From Candidatus Doudnabacteria bacterium (lineage in GTDB: Bacteria > Patescibacteriota > Doudnabacteria > UBA920), in contig CAIWKW010000005.1 of NCBI GenBank assembly GCA_903913365.1, positions 1 through 14,672 of the forward strand: a stretch of 14,672 bases of DNA, written 5' to 3'. Shown here in pieces: positions 6,251 through 13,704 of the stretch. A program made the translations under genes and the position numbers. The notes under the pieces are model-generated. The model was not told the origin of the DNA. It ran no database searches and saw only the letters and a program-made list of their open reading frames with translations. How positions within the stretch are numbered: the stretch's first letter is position 1; every line of letters begins with the position of its first letter.

Positions 6251-7630
6251 ATGAAAAATAACGATCAAATGGATAAGATTGTTTCTCTATGCAAGCGCCG
6301 TGGATTCGTTTATCCCGGAAGTGAAATTTACGGCGGGCTCGCCAACAGTTATGAGTACGGGCCTGTTGGAGTTGAGTTGAAAAAAAATATTATAGATGCC
6401 TGGTGGCAGTATTTTGTTCGCGGCCGCCCGGATATGGTTGGGCTTGATTCATCCATAATTTTACATCCAAAAACCTGGGAAGCCTCCGGACATGTGGCCG
6501 GCTTAACCGATGCAATGGTGGAGTGTAAAAATTGCCATACCAGAACGAGAGCCGATCATTTAATTGAAGGCGTGCTGCCCGATATGAAAGTTGAGGGTAA
6601 AAGCGAAGCGGACTTGGACTCAATAATCCAGGAACATAAAATTAAATGCCCGACCTGCGGAAAGTTTGATTGGACCCCTGTTCGTAAATTTAATTTATTG
6701 TTTGAAACTCATATTGGGATTGTGCCGGAGGCCCAGTCGCTTGTGTATTTGCGCGGAGAAACCGCGCAGGGAATTTTCCTTGCTTTTAAAAATATTTTGG
6801 ACTCCACGCGCGTTCGTTTGCCGTTTGGCGTTGGCCAAACCGGCAAAAGTTTTCGCAACGAAATAACCAAGGGAAATTTTATTTTTCGGACTTTGGAATT
6901 TGAGCAGGCGGAAATTGAATATTTTTTTGACCCCGAAACAACCAACTGGGAAGAACTGTTTGAATCTTGGAAAAAGGACATGTGGAAATTTGTCACCGAA
7001 CAGCTTGGAGTTAAGCCGGAACATTTGCGCTGGCGGGCTCATGACGATGCGGAGCGCTCTTTTTACAGCAAGCGCACGGAAGATATGGAATATAATTTTC
7101 CTTTTGGTTTTAAAGAACTTTGGGGACTGGCTTACCGGACCGATTACGATTTAACACAGCACATGAAATTTTCCGGAGTGGATTTAAATTATACCGATCC
7201 ATATACGAACAAAAAGTTTATTCCCCACGTAATTGAACCGGCGGTCGGAATAAACAGACTTATGGCCATGGTAATGCTTGATGCTTATCGTGAAGAAGAT
7301 GACCGTGTATATTTAGCTTTGCCTCCAAAATTAGCTCCATATAAAGTTGCGGTTTTCCCTTTGCTTGGCAACAAACCGTTGCTGACCGAAAAGGCCAAAG
7401 AAATTTACAACGAACTGAAAAAATATTTTACCGTGGCCTGGGACGACCGCGGAAATGTTGGCAAGCGCTATTACAGCCAGGATGAAATAGGCACCCCGTT
7501 TTGCATAACCGTGGATTTTGACACTATTGAAAAAGACGGCTGTGTTACCGTGCGCGACCGCGATACCAAAGAACAGCCGAGAATAAAAATTGAGGAACTA
7601 AAGTCTTATCTTAATCAGAAAATTATATAA
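6251..7630 (+). CDS. glyQS: Glycyl-tRNA synthetase, single-chain alpha2 type
   Basis: Charges tRNA-Gly with glycine; cytoplasmic class II homodimer. The 459 residues begin with the family signature MDKIVSLCKRRGFVYPGSEIYGG and contain the aminoacyl-adenylate core LRGETAQGIF (168-177), motif 2 around FRNEITKG (201-208) and FRTLEFEQAEIEYF (212-225), motif 3 around GINRLMA (333-339), and a C-terminal anticodon-binding domain (about 365-455) with VRDRDTKEQPRI. Two CxxC pairs (C92/C95 and C133/C136) in the insertion after the first catalytic block could bind zinc. This is the archaeal/eukaryotic-like and Gram-positive/Thermus form, not the alpha2beta2 enzyme of proteobacteria. ATG 6251 is chosen because homology begins there and an upstream in-frame extension to 6200 would run through the promoter. 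It leads a packed run with the next two genes. Confidence 0.97.
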   Translation: MKNNDQMDKIVSLCKRRGFVYPGSEIYGGLANSYEYGPVGVELKKNIIDAWWQYFVRGRPDMVGLDSSIILHPKTWEASGHVAGLTDAMVECKNCHTRTRADHLIEGVLPDMKVEGKSEADLDSIIQEHKIKCPTCGKFDWTPVRKFNLLFETHIGIVPEAQSLVYLRGETAQGIFLAFKNILDSTRVRLPFGVGQTGKSFRNEITKGNFIFRTLEFEQAEIEYFFDPETTNWEELFESWKKDMWKFVTEQLGVKPEHLRWRAHDDAERSFYSKRTEDMEYNFPFGFKELWGLAYRTDYDLTQHMKFSGVDLNYTDPYTNKKFIPHVIEPAVGINRLMAMVMLDAYREEDDRVYLALPPKLAPYKVAVFPLLGNKPLLTEKAKEIYNELKKYFTVAWDDRGNVGKRYYSQDEIGTPFCITVDFDTIEKDGCVTVRDRDTKEQPRIKIEELKSYLNQKII

Positions 7631-7636
7631 TTCAAT

Positions 7637-7939
7637 ATGGCAAACGGAGAAATAACTTCATCGGATTTTTATGCTAGACAGAGGCAGCAAGAGCTTGCTG
7701 ATCGGACCCAAAAGGCTCTTCCTGAGCAGTATGGGAAATTGCAAAATTTTTTAAAGCAACATCCAAACTATAAAGAATATAAAGACGCAACATTAGTAGA
7801 TAGAATTGAAGGCCTATCGGTTAATTTAATGTCCGTGGTTAGTTCTAAGGTAGTTGATCTTTTAAAGTATTGGGAAGAGGAATTTGAGCAAATAAAAAAG
7901 AATACAGAAAATTACGAAAAAAATAATTTGGTAAAATGA
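7637..7939 (+). CDS. Small hypothetical protein between glyQS and the M24 peptidase
   Basis: A 100-residue, charged, helix-prone soluble protein with no motif I recognise. The first part is rich in Gln/Arg/Ala (RQRQQELADRTQKALPEQ) and the C-terminal third is Lys/Glu/Asn-rich (EEEFEQIKKNTENYEKNN), suggesting coiled-coil or helical-bundle character. It starts 6 bases after the glyQS stop and overlaps the M24 gene by ATGA (7936-7939), which supports a real, translationally coupled gene. TATAAT at 7626-7631, across the glyQS stop, ends 5 bases before the ATG and may be an internal promoter for a leaderless start, but no good -35 is seen. It lacks a Shine-Dalgarno. Confidence 0.75.
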   Translation: MANGEITSSDFYARQRQQELADRTQKALPEQYGKLQNFLKQHPNYKEYKDATLVDRIEGLSVNLMSVVSSKVVDLLKYWEEEFEQIKKNTENYEKNNLVK

Positions 7940-9054
7940 ATTTGTTTAGGCTTAAAAACTTGCAAGCTCAAATTAAAAGCCCCGTCTTAATCAAGAAAAA
8001 AGAAAATCTTATTTACTTGACCGGACGGTCTTTTTTGAATGGGTATTTGTTGGTAAAACCGATTAACACAGATAAGAAACAGATGAACACAGATGTGGTT
8101 TTTTTGGGTGACGGGCTGGAAAAAATTGACGGAGTACGTTCCGATTTTTTAAAAAATGTGGGGAAGTATATTTCAAAAAAAGAAATTTTGGAAGTGTTTG
8201 GGGAATTTACTTATGCGGAAGTAAAATATATTAAATTTAAAAATCCGGGTTTAAAAATAAAGATAAGCATAAAACATGATCCGGTAGATTTTCAGCGCCA
8301 AATAAAAAGCGCGGATGAAATTTCAAAAGTCAGAAAGTCGATGCAAATTGTAGAGAAAGTGTTCGGCCTGGTGAAGAGGGAGATTATAAAGCTCGGTATG
8401 ACGGAAATACGCTTGGCTCAGTTTATCCAGAAATCAGGATTGAAATTTGGCGCAGAAGATGTCTCTTTTCCGGCAATTGTGGCCAGCGGAGCCAATGCGG
8501 CAGTTCCGCATCACGTGCCTTCGGCTAAGTTGTTAAAACAGGGCGAGTCAATTATTTTAGATTTTGGCTTTAAATATCAAAATTATTGCAGTGATTTTAC
8601 CCGCACGGTATTTATAAAAACTGTTCCAAAACGGCTTGAAATAGCTTATAATCAGGTAGAGAGGGCATACAATGAAAGTATGAATTATATTTCGAAGCGT
8701 AGTTTGCCGATTTATCGGCCTTCCAAAAGCCTGATAAATCAGGCAACTACAAATTACAGGATTTTGGCCGGTGATGTTTATCAAAAAGCTGTGGATGTGC
8801 TTGCCGAAAAACATCTTGAAAAATATTTCATTCACTCACTTGGCCACGGTACAGGTCTGGAAATTCACGAACTGCCCAATCTTTCGCCAAAATCCAAAGA
8901 TATTTTGCAGAATGGAATGGTTTTCAGCATTGAGCCGGGAGTATATATTCCCAAACTTGGCGGGGTAAGAATAGAAGATTTGGCATATTTGGAAAAAGGG
9001 GAGTGCAAGAAGTTTATAAATGTCCCTATAGATTTAAAAAGTAACATACTTTAA
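7936..9054 (+). CDS. M24 metallopeptidase, Xaa-Pro aminopeptidase type
   Basis: Aminopeptidase that likely removes N-terminal residues before proline; cytoplasmic, pita-bread fold with two metal ions. In 372 residues there is a creatinase-like N-terminal domain (about 1-120) and a catalytic domain with all five expected ligands: D209 (ILDFG), D220 (CSDFTRT), H304 (GHGTGLEIHE), E333 (IEPGVY) and E347 (RIEDLAY); H192/H193 (VPHHVP) fit the substrate-side histidine. The N-terminal domain is short and contains INTDKKQMNTD, encoded by an ACACAGAT-type repeat. The helix region between TRTVF and the GHG motif is about 20 residues longer than in typical relatives, and the extra part is coded by a palindromic DNA pair at 8699-8750. 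The start is set by the 4-base ATGA overlap with the preceding gene. The subtype could also be prolidase. Confidence 0.92.
   Translation: MNLFRLKNLQAQIKSPVLIKKKENLIYLTGRSFLNGYLLVKPINTDKKQMNTDVVFLGDGLEKIDGVRSDFLKNVGKYISKKEILEVFGEFTYAEVKYIKFKNPGLKIKISIKHDPVDFQRQIKSADEISKVRKSMQIVEKVFGLVKREIIKLGMTEIRLAQFIQKSGLKFGAEDVSFPAIVASGANAAVPHHVPSAKLLKQGESIILDFGFKYQNYCSDFTRTVFIKTVPKRLEIAYNQVERAYNESMNYISKRSLPIYRPSKSLINQATTNYRILAGDVYQKAVDVLAEKHLEKYFIHSLGHGTGLEIHELPNLSPKSKDILQNGMVFSIEPGVYIPKLGGVRIEDLAYLEKGECKKFINVPIDLKSNIL
8065..8094. repeat. Short ACACAGAT-type repeat inside the M24 gene
   Basis: AACACAGAT occurs at 8065-8073 and 8086-8094 with a degenerate AAACAGAT (8077-8084) between, encoding NTDKKQMNTD in frame. 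A related ATTACACAGATTAG forms the last codons of tgt (5924-5937). I recall similar ACACAGAT tracts as dispersed simple repeats in many bacterial genomes; this was not checked. Confidence 0.5.
8699..8750. repeat. In-frame palindromic repeat inside the M24 gene
   Basis: The left arm begins GTAGTT at 8699 and continues with GCCGATTTATCGGC (8706-8719); the right arm is GCCTGATAAATCAGGC (8729-8744) followed by AACTAC, ending at 8750. The reverse complement of the right arm lines up with the left arm over its whole length with few mismatches, and each arm is itself a palindrome, so the unit is a palindrome of palindromes. It encodes residues 255-272 (RSLPIYRPSKSLINQATT) without a stop. Confidence 0.75.
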
Positions 9055-9148
9055 TTAAAAAAATGTCAAAAACGACGAAAATGAGCAAAAATAGGGGTTC
9101 GTTATTTATGTCAATTTTGTCAATTTTTTAATTTTTGTCATTTAAATT
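9055..9148. other. A/T-rich gap with repeated TGTCA boxes before the M16 gene
   Basis: TGTCA occurs four times in 94 bases (9064-9068, 9109-9113, 9118-9122, 9136-9140), the last three separated by T-rich runs just before the ATG at 9149. I see no convincing promoter pair, Shine-Dalgarno or terminator hairpin. The boxes may be a regulator site or a degenerate simple repeat. Confidence 0.3.
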
Positions 9149-10423
9149 ATGAAATATTCCAAAAAAGTTTTACCAAACGGATTAACTATTATAGAGGCCC
9201 CTTCCTCGGATGCGGAAAGCGTGGTGGTGGATTTTTTTGTTAAGACCGGCAGCCGGAGCGAAACGGAAAAAGAAAACGGCATTTCCCATTTTTTGGAACA
9301 CTTTTTGTTTAAAGGCACCAAAAAATATCCTTCTGCCTTGGCGATTTCCTCACTCATAGATTCTATAGGCGGGGAAATGAATGCCAATACGGGCAAAGAG
9401 CACACCCAGTTTTACATAAAAGCGGCCAGCAAATATTTGCCGCTGATTTTTGAAGTTTTAACGGACATGATTCAAAATCCTCTACTGGATCCGGTGGAAC
9501 TGGAAAAAGAAAAAGGCGTTATCGTTGAAGAAATAAATATGTATAAAGACACGCCCATGTACGAGGTGGACAATATTCTTGAACAGGAAATGTGGCCAAA
9601 AGAGGCGCTCGGCCGGGATATTGCGGGCGAAAAAAATACCGTTACAAAGTTTACCAAAGAAATGTTTATGGATTATATTGGCCGGCATTACCAAACCCCA
9701 AATATGATTTTGGGAATTTCCGGAAAATATGACCAAAAGAAATTGGACCGGCTTATTAACACTTACTGGAGCAAGTATCCAAAGCATAAATTCTTTGGCT
9801 GGGAAAAGGTTAAAGTTAAACAGGCATCCTCAAGATTAAAAGTCCAGTTTAAAGAAACCGAGCAGGCTCATTTGTCTTTGGGCTTTAAAGGCTTTGCCTA
9901 CGGCGATAAAAGAAATGCCGCGCAAAGCGTACTGGCTGCGGTACTCGGCGGGGGAATGTCCAGCCGGCTGTTTACCGAGGTTAGGGAAAAAAGAGGCCTT
10001 TGTTATTATGTTCGCTCAAGTCCGTCCAATTATCAGGACACGGGCGTGTTTACCGTGGGCAGCGGAGTGCAGGTTAGTAAAATAGAAGAAGCCATAAAAG
10101 TAATTTTGCTGGAACTGAAAAAAATTAAAACCGAACCGGTTGGCGCGGAAGAACTGAATAAAGCCAAGGAATATATAAAAGGAAAAACCATTTTGGCTTT
10201 GGAAGACAACCAGGTGCGCCTGGACTGGCTGCTGGAGCGGGCCGCCTATTACAAAGACATTATTATTCCGTCCGAAGCCTTTAAAAAAATTGATGCGGTT
10301 ACTGCAAACGACATTAAAAAAGTGGCGCAGGATTTGTTTCAAAATAAGAATGTAACTTTGGCAATAATCGGTCCTTACAAAAATGAAATGAAATATAAAA
10401 ATATTTTAAAATTAATAAAGTAA
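9149..10423 (+). CDS. M16 family zinc peptidase (processing-peptidase/pitrilysin type)
   Basis: Zinc endopeptidase of the inverted HxxEH class. In 424 residues the motif is H47-F-L-E50-H51, and the distal zinc ligand is the glutamate pair E127/E128 in VIVEEINMYKD, at the expected distance of about 75 residues. The second half carries the inactive-domain signature GGGMSSRLFTEVREKRGLCYYV (268-289 region), with R273 and Y286 in the places that contact substrate in the family. Length is typical of a single-chain bacterial M16B protein that works as a dimer. No signal peptide is visible, so it is probably cytoplasmic. It has no clear Shine-Dalgarno, and a patatin gene follows after only 3 bases, so the two are likely one transcript. 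The substrate is unknown; cleanup of signal peptides or small proteins is a common guess. Confidence 0.94.
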   Translation: MKYSKKVLPNGLTIIEAPSSDAESVVVDFFVKTGSRSETEKENGISHFLEHFLFKGTKKYPSALAISSLIDSIGGEMNANTGKEHTQFYIKAASKYLPLIFEVLTDMIQNPLLDPVELEKEKGVIVEEINMYKDTPMYEVDNILEQEMWPKEALGRDIAGEKNTVTKFTKEMFMDYIGRHYQTPNMILGISGKYDQKKLDRLINTYWSKYPKHKFFGWEKVKVKQASSRLKVQFKETEQAHLSLGFKGFAYGDKRNAAQSVLAAVLGGGMSSRLFTEVREKRGLCYYVRSSPSNYQDTGVFTVGSGVQVSKIEEAIKVILLELKKIKTEPVGAEELNKAKEYIKGKTILALEDNQVRLDWLLERAAYYKDIIIPSEAFKKIDAVTANDIKKVAQDLFQNKNVTLAIIGPYKNEMKYKNILKLIK

Positions 10424-10426
10424 TAT

Positions 10427-11746
10427 ATGGGTGAATATGGTTCAGGACCGGCTTTGGAAGATATCAATGTAGATGAAGCGAAAAAAACCTTTACGTCTGA
10501 GGAGTTTTTAGCTCACCAAACACAAAATAATCCTAATTTTAACCCTAAGGAGTTTGAGTTCCATCAAGCTCGTTTTGCCAGAAAAGCAGAAGCTTATGAA
10601 GAGAAAAACGCAGGTAAATCTCATCCAAAAATGTCTGCGGTAGATTTTGCCCACGAAGAGGCTCTTAGAGATAATGCCGAATACGAATTAAGGCGAAGCG
10701 TGGAATATAAAGAATGGGAGCAAAAGCTAAAAATCGTAATAGAAAATTTAATAAAAAAACGCGACGACCCGGAGGGTGAGGGTAAAAATATAAGGCCTCT
10801 GCTTTTGATAATGGGCGGGGGTGTAAAAGGTGTGTACGGCGCGGGTCAAGTTATTGCATTGGGTAGGATGGGTTTTAGGGAAGTTTTTGATAACATTGTT
10901 GGTATTTCATCCGGCGCTTCGGATGCGGCGTATTTTTTATCTGCTAAAGAAGGCGATGATACTCAAACTTTAAGTGGAACAACTATTTATAATGAAAATT
11001 TGGCAACCAATAATTTTTTTAACCCAAAAAAATTATTACACGTGTTTTTTCCAAATGCACTAAAGAGGGGCAAAGAAAAATACGATCCGCCAATGGATGT
11101 GGGCTACGCAGTTGATATTATAAAAAATGATCCGGTTAAAGCTTTGGATACAGAAGAAATTATGAGAAAAAAACCCGGATTTTGGGTTCAAACAACCGAT
11201 CCGAATACCTTAGAGTCAAGATTAATTAATGCTAAAGGAACCAAAGAGGGTATTGTTAACGCCTTGCATGCTTCCATGGCCGTTCCTTTTGTGTACCGAA
11301 AAGAAATTACAGTCACTGACGAAGAACACGGTGAGACTTTAAATATTGATGGAGCTTTTAAACCGTTTCCTATAAAAGAGGTGGTGGCTAAATTTAATCC
11401 AACAGATGTTCTTATTTTGCCACAAATGAGATTTGAAAAAACCGACATTCCTTATTTAATGAAACTTAAAGAACATTTTTGGCTTGGTGTGATGAAGTCC
11501 ATACCAAAACTTGGTTCTTCAGCAGCAATTCAAAAATGGTTTATGATTGATGCGGAAAATAAGAAAACTTTGGAGGAATTAAAGGCGATGCATGTAAATG
11601 TGGCTGTAGCGTTTGCTCCTGACGCAGGACTCGGGCCTGTTACAGGCGATCCGGATGAGGTTAAACTAGGTGCATGGCAGGCCGCAACCGATTTATTTAA
11701 GAAATTTGGGCATCCTGAAATGGCAAAAGATCTGACATTAAAATAG
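10427..11746 (+). CDS. Patatin-like phospholipase with N-terminal charged extension
   Basis: Serine acyl hydrolase of the patatin family, using a Ser-Asp dyad on lipids. In 439 residues the oxyanion loop is GGGVKG (130-135), the nucleophile elbow is GISSG (159-163, S161), and the second catalytic residue is D308 in NIDGA. The first 120 residues are a charged, Gln/Glu/Lys-rich helical extension not found in minimal patatins. There is no signal peptide, so it acts inside the cell or reaches its substrate by an unknown route. It starts 3 bases after the M16 stop. The gene at 11907 is a paralogue: both share ASMxVPxVY before the DGA motif and a following PxDVLILP/PSHVLVLP strand. The enzyme class is confident; the substrate is not visible. 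Confidence 0.92.
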   Translation: MGEYGSGPALEDINVDEAKKTFTSEEFLAHQTQNNPNFNPKEFEFHQARFARKAEAYEEKNAGKSHPKMSAVDFAHEEALRDNAEYELRRSVEYKEWEQKLKIVIENLIKKRDDPEGEGKNIRPLLLIMGGGVKGVYGAGQVIALGRMGFREVFDNIVGISSGASDAAYFLSAKEGDDTQTLSGTTIYNENLATNNFFNPKKLLHVFFPNALKRGKEKYDPPMDVGYAVDIIKNDPVKALDTEEIMRKKPGFWVQTTDPNTLESRLINAKGTKEGIVNALHASMAVPFVYRKEITVTDEEHGETLNIDGAFKPFPIKEVVAKFNPTDVLILPQMRFEKTDIPYLMKLKEHFWLGVMKSIPKLGSSAAIQKWFMIDAENKKTLEELKAMHVNVAVAFAPDAGLGPVTGDPDEVKLGAWQAATDLFKKFGHPEMAKDLTLK

Positions 11747-11775
11747 GCTGCCATGTTTGCGTCACAAAGGTAGTA

Positions 11776-11781
11776 TATAAT
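11776..11781 (+). promoter_or_regulatory. Candidate -10 box in the gap before the second patatin gene
   Basis: The 160-base gap 11747-11906 is A/T-rich. TATAAT at 11776-11781 is a perfect -10 but has no good -35; a second TATAAT at 11810-11815 lies within the palindrome AATTATTATAATT (11804-11816). GCAAA and TTTGC flank this palindrome, which could form a weak hairpin ending the upstream transcript. Nothing else is recognisable in the gap, and there is no Shine-Dalgarno before 11907. Confidence 0.3.
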
Positions 11782-11906
11782 GTGTAAAAAGCCGCAAATA
11801 TTAAATTATTATAATTATTTTGCCGTTTTCTTGATTTGCAAACAAGTTAGTTAAATAGCCTTACAGATTGAGGGTGCACATTTTTTATCCTATTTAAAAA
11901 TATATT

Positions 11907-13121
11907 ATGTTTAATCCCAACGACGACCCGGCTATGGAAGAAGAGCTGGAAAAAGAGGCGGAAAAGAAAATTCAAAAACAAAGTCAGGCAGTTAATCCTG
12001 CTCCCGAACCGGAGCAGGAGCAGGCAAATGAAGCGGAATTGGCGGAACTGGAAAAAGCCAACTTTGAGGAGCACGAGAAATGGCTAAAGAATTTAAAAGA
12101 GGTTGTTAATGCCATGAAGCGCAAAAAGGACGCTCTTTCCGAAGTGGTGCAAGCCATGAAGGTTAAGAAGAACGGACAGCCGGAAACGGAAAACGTCCGT
12201 CTTTTGGTTTTGGTTTTAGGCGGCGGTATGCAAGGGTCATACGGCGCGGGGCAGATGTGTGCTTTGCAGGAAATGGGTTATGCCTCGGCCCATATAAACG
12301 ATCAGGATACATTTTTGGGAATATCGGCCGGCGCCGGCACCTGCGCGTTTGGACTTGCGGGGAGAAAACAAACTTTGCTGGGTACATCTTATTTCTATAC
12401 TATTTGCACCACTAAGGAATATTTAAGTTTTATGCGGTTGCATAATGTTATGGATATTTCCGTGGTTGCCCGGGCCTTCAGAACCCAGCCGACAAAATTG
12501 GACACGGAGGCAATAAAAAATAATCCGGCTCAATTTTATGTACAGGCTTTTAATGAAGTTAATCAAATTCCGGAGTTTATTAACGCCAAAAATCCGGCTT
12601 TGGATATGATTGACGCGGTAACTGCTTCCATGTCTGTGCCGGTTGTGTATAATAAAAATGTAACTATCAACGGAACCAAATACAGCGACGGTGCGTTTGA
12701 CGACCCATTGCCTTTGTCGCGCGCTATAGAAAAATTTAAGCCAAGTCACGTGCTGGTTCTGCCGAATATTCCATTTAACAAAATACCGCTGGGAGAACCC
12801 TCAAAATTTCAAAAGAAATTGGTGGAAGCCATTCCGCACCACGGCTCGCTTGGGTTTTTTAGGAAAGTTTTGATGAACCGCCAGGCTTTAAGAAAATCTT
12901 TGGACGAAGTCGCGGAAAAACATAATGTGAAAATTGGCGTGGCGTGGCCGCCTGATGGTGACCTGGGTATGTTTACTCAAGACGGAGAAAAGATTAGGCA
13001 TGCCATAAAGAACTCGGCGAAAGAACTGTTTAAACTATTTGAAGAACCAGAAACCAATTTGAAATTGTTTGAAGAAAATTATCCAGGTGAGGCGGCTTGG
13101 CAAAAAAAGTTTAGAGCTTAA
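11907..13121 (+). CDS. Second patatin-like phospholipase, paralogue with altered oxyanion motif
   Basis: A 404-residue patatin-family acyl hydrolase. The nucleophile elbow is GISAG (138-142, S140) and the dyad aspartate is D261 in YSDGAF. The glycine loop reads GGGMQG (105-110), with Gln where the family usually has Arg or Lys; the glycines that build the oxyanion hole are intact. The first 100 residues are very acidic then basic (EEELEKEAEKKIQKQ, PAPEPEQEQ, then KRKKDALSE), a likely coiled coil or tether with a Pro/Glu linker. Most similar in layout to the gene at 10427, suggesting an old duplication, now well diverged. It heads a run with two Nudix genes and nfo; the next gene starts 15 bases downstream. 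There is no signal peptide. It should be active but may prefer a different head group. Confidence 0.9.
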   Translation: MFNPNDDPAMEEELEKEAEKKIQKQSQAVNPAPEPEQEQANEAELAELEKANFEEHEKWLKNLKEVVNAMKRKKDALSEVVQAMKVKKNGQPETENVRLLVLVLGGGMQGSYGAGQMCALQEMGYASAHINDQDTFLGISAGAGTCAFGLAGRKQTLLGTSYFYTICTTKEYLSFMRLHNVMDISVVARAFRTQPTKLDTEAIKNNPAQFYVQAFNEVNQIPEFINAKNPALDMIDAVTASMSVPVVYNKNVTINGTKYSDGAFDDPLPLSRAIEKFKPSHVLVLPNIPFNKIPLGEPSKFQKKLVEAIPHHGSLGFFRKVLMNRQALRKSLDEVAEKHNVKIGVAWPPDGDLGMFTQDGEKIRHAIKNSAKELFKLFEEPETNLKLFEENYPGEAAWQKKFRA

Positions 13122-13136
13122 AAATTAAGTATTACT

Positions 13137-13685
13137 ATGGTTTTAAAATTATCCGATTCGGAAGACGAACTATTGCAGTGCTGCGACGAAAACGGCAACC
13201 CAACAGTTGGACATTTGAGGGCAGGTGTCCATAAAGATCCCGTTGCAATTTGGCATATTACTACGGCTATATTCGTTGTCAGTCCCGAAGGAATGGTCTT
13301 ATGTTCCAAGCGCGCCGAAAATTTAAGCCAAAGTCCCGGACGGTGGCAAATGGCGTTTGGCGGACATGTTAAATATGGACAAACTCCTTTGACTTGCGCC
13401 ATTGAAGAGCTTGAGGAAGAAATTGGTTTAAAAACACCCCCGGAAGATTTATATTTTTTGGATACATTAAAAAATCCAAACAAAAAACATTTTGTCTGGA
13501 TGTATGCATTGCTGTTTAACGGAAAAAAATCGGATTTAAAATTTAATGACGGCGAAATAGTTAGCGCTCAGTGGCGGGATAAACTGGAAGCTTTGCAGGA
13601 AGGGCAAAAAAATCCCAAAAATTGGGCTTCGCTTTGTTATTTGGACATTCAGGATAAAATAACCCAATGGTTAAAAACGAAATAA
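13137..13685 (+). CDS. Nudix hydrolase, IPP-isomerase-like branch, with altered Nudix box
   Basis: A 182-residue Nudix fold protein. The box runs G76 to L98 (GHVKYGQTPLTCAI then EELEEEIGL). Compared with the consensus Gx5Ex7REUxEExGU, the first Glu is Gln (Q82) and the Arg is Glu (E90), while the metal-binding EExGU core is intact. The N-terminal part, LLQCCDENGNPTVGHLR followed by a WHITTAIFVV strand, resembles the isopentenyl-diphosphate isomerase/YfcD-like branch, so it may act on a diphosphate substrate, but which one cannot be told. It sits 15 bases after the patatin gene and 19 bases before a second, canonical Nudix gene. The loss of Arg could lower activity or shift substrate. No Shine-Dalgarno is visible. 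Confidence 0.88.
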   Translation: MVLKLSDSEDELLQCCDENGNPTVGHLRAGVHKDPVAIWHITTAIFVVSPEGMVLCSKRAENLSQSPGRWQMAFGGHVKYGQTPLTCAIEELEEEIGLKTPPEDLYFLDTLKNPNKKHFVWMYALLFNGKKSDLKFNDGEIVSAQWRDKLEALQEGQKNPKNWASLCYLDIQDKITQWLKTK

Positions 13686-13704
13686 ATCGTAAACTTATAA
13701 AAGC

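Noticed and set aside
7936..7939. UGA recoded as an amino acid, as in Gracilibacteria
   Set aside because: The TGA here ends the small gene in a classic ATGA overlap, and reading through it soon meets another stop out of the M24 frame; no conserved protein uses an internal TGA.
9889..10085. Short plus-strand open frame within the M16 gene
   Set aside because: It is a shadow of the M16 coding frame with no start signal or recognisable product.
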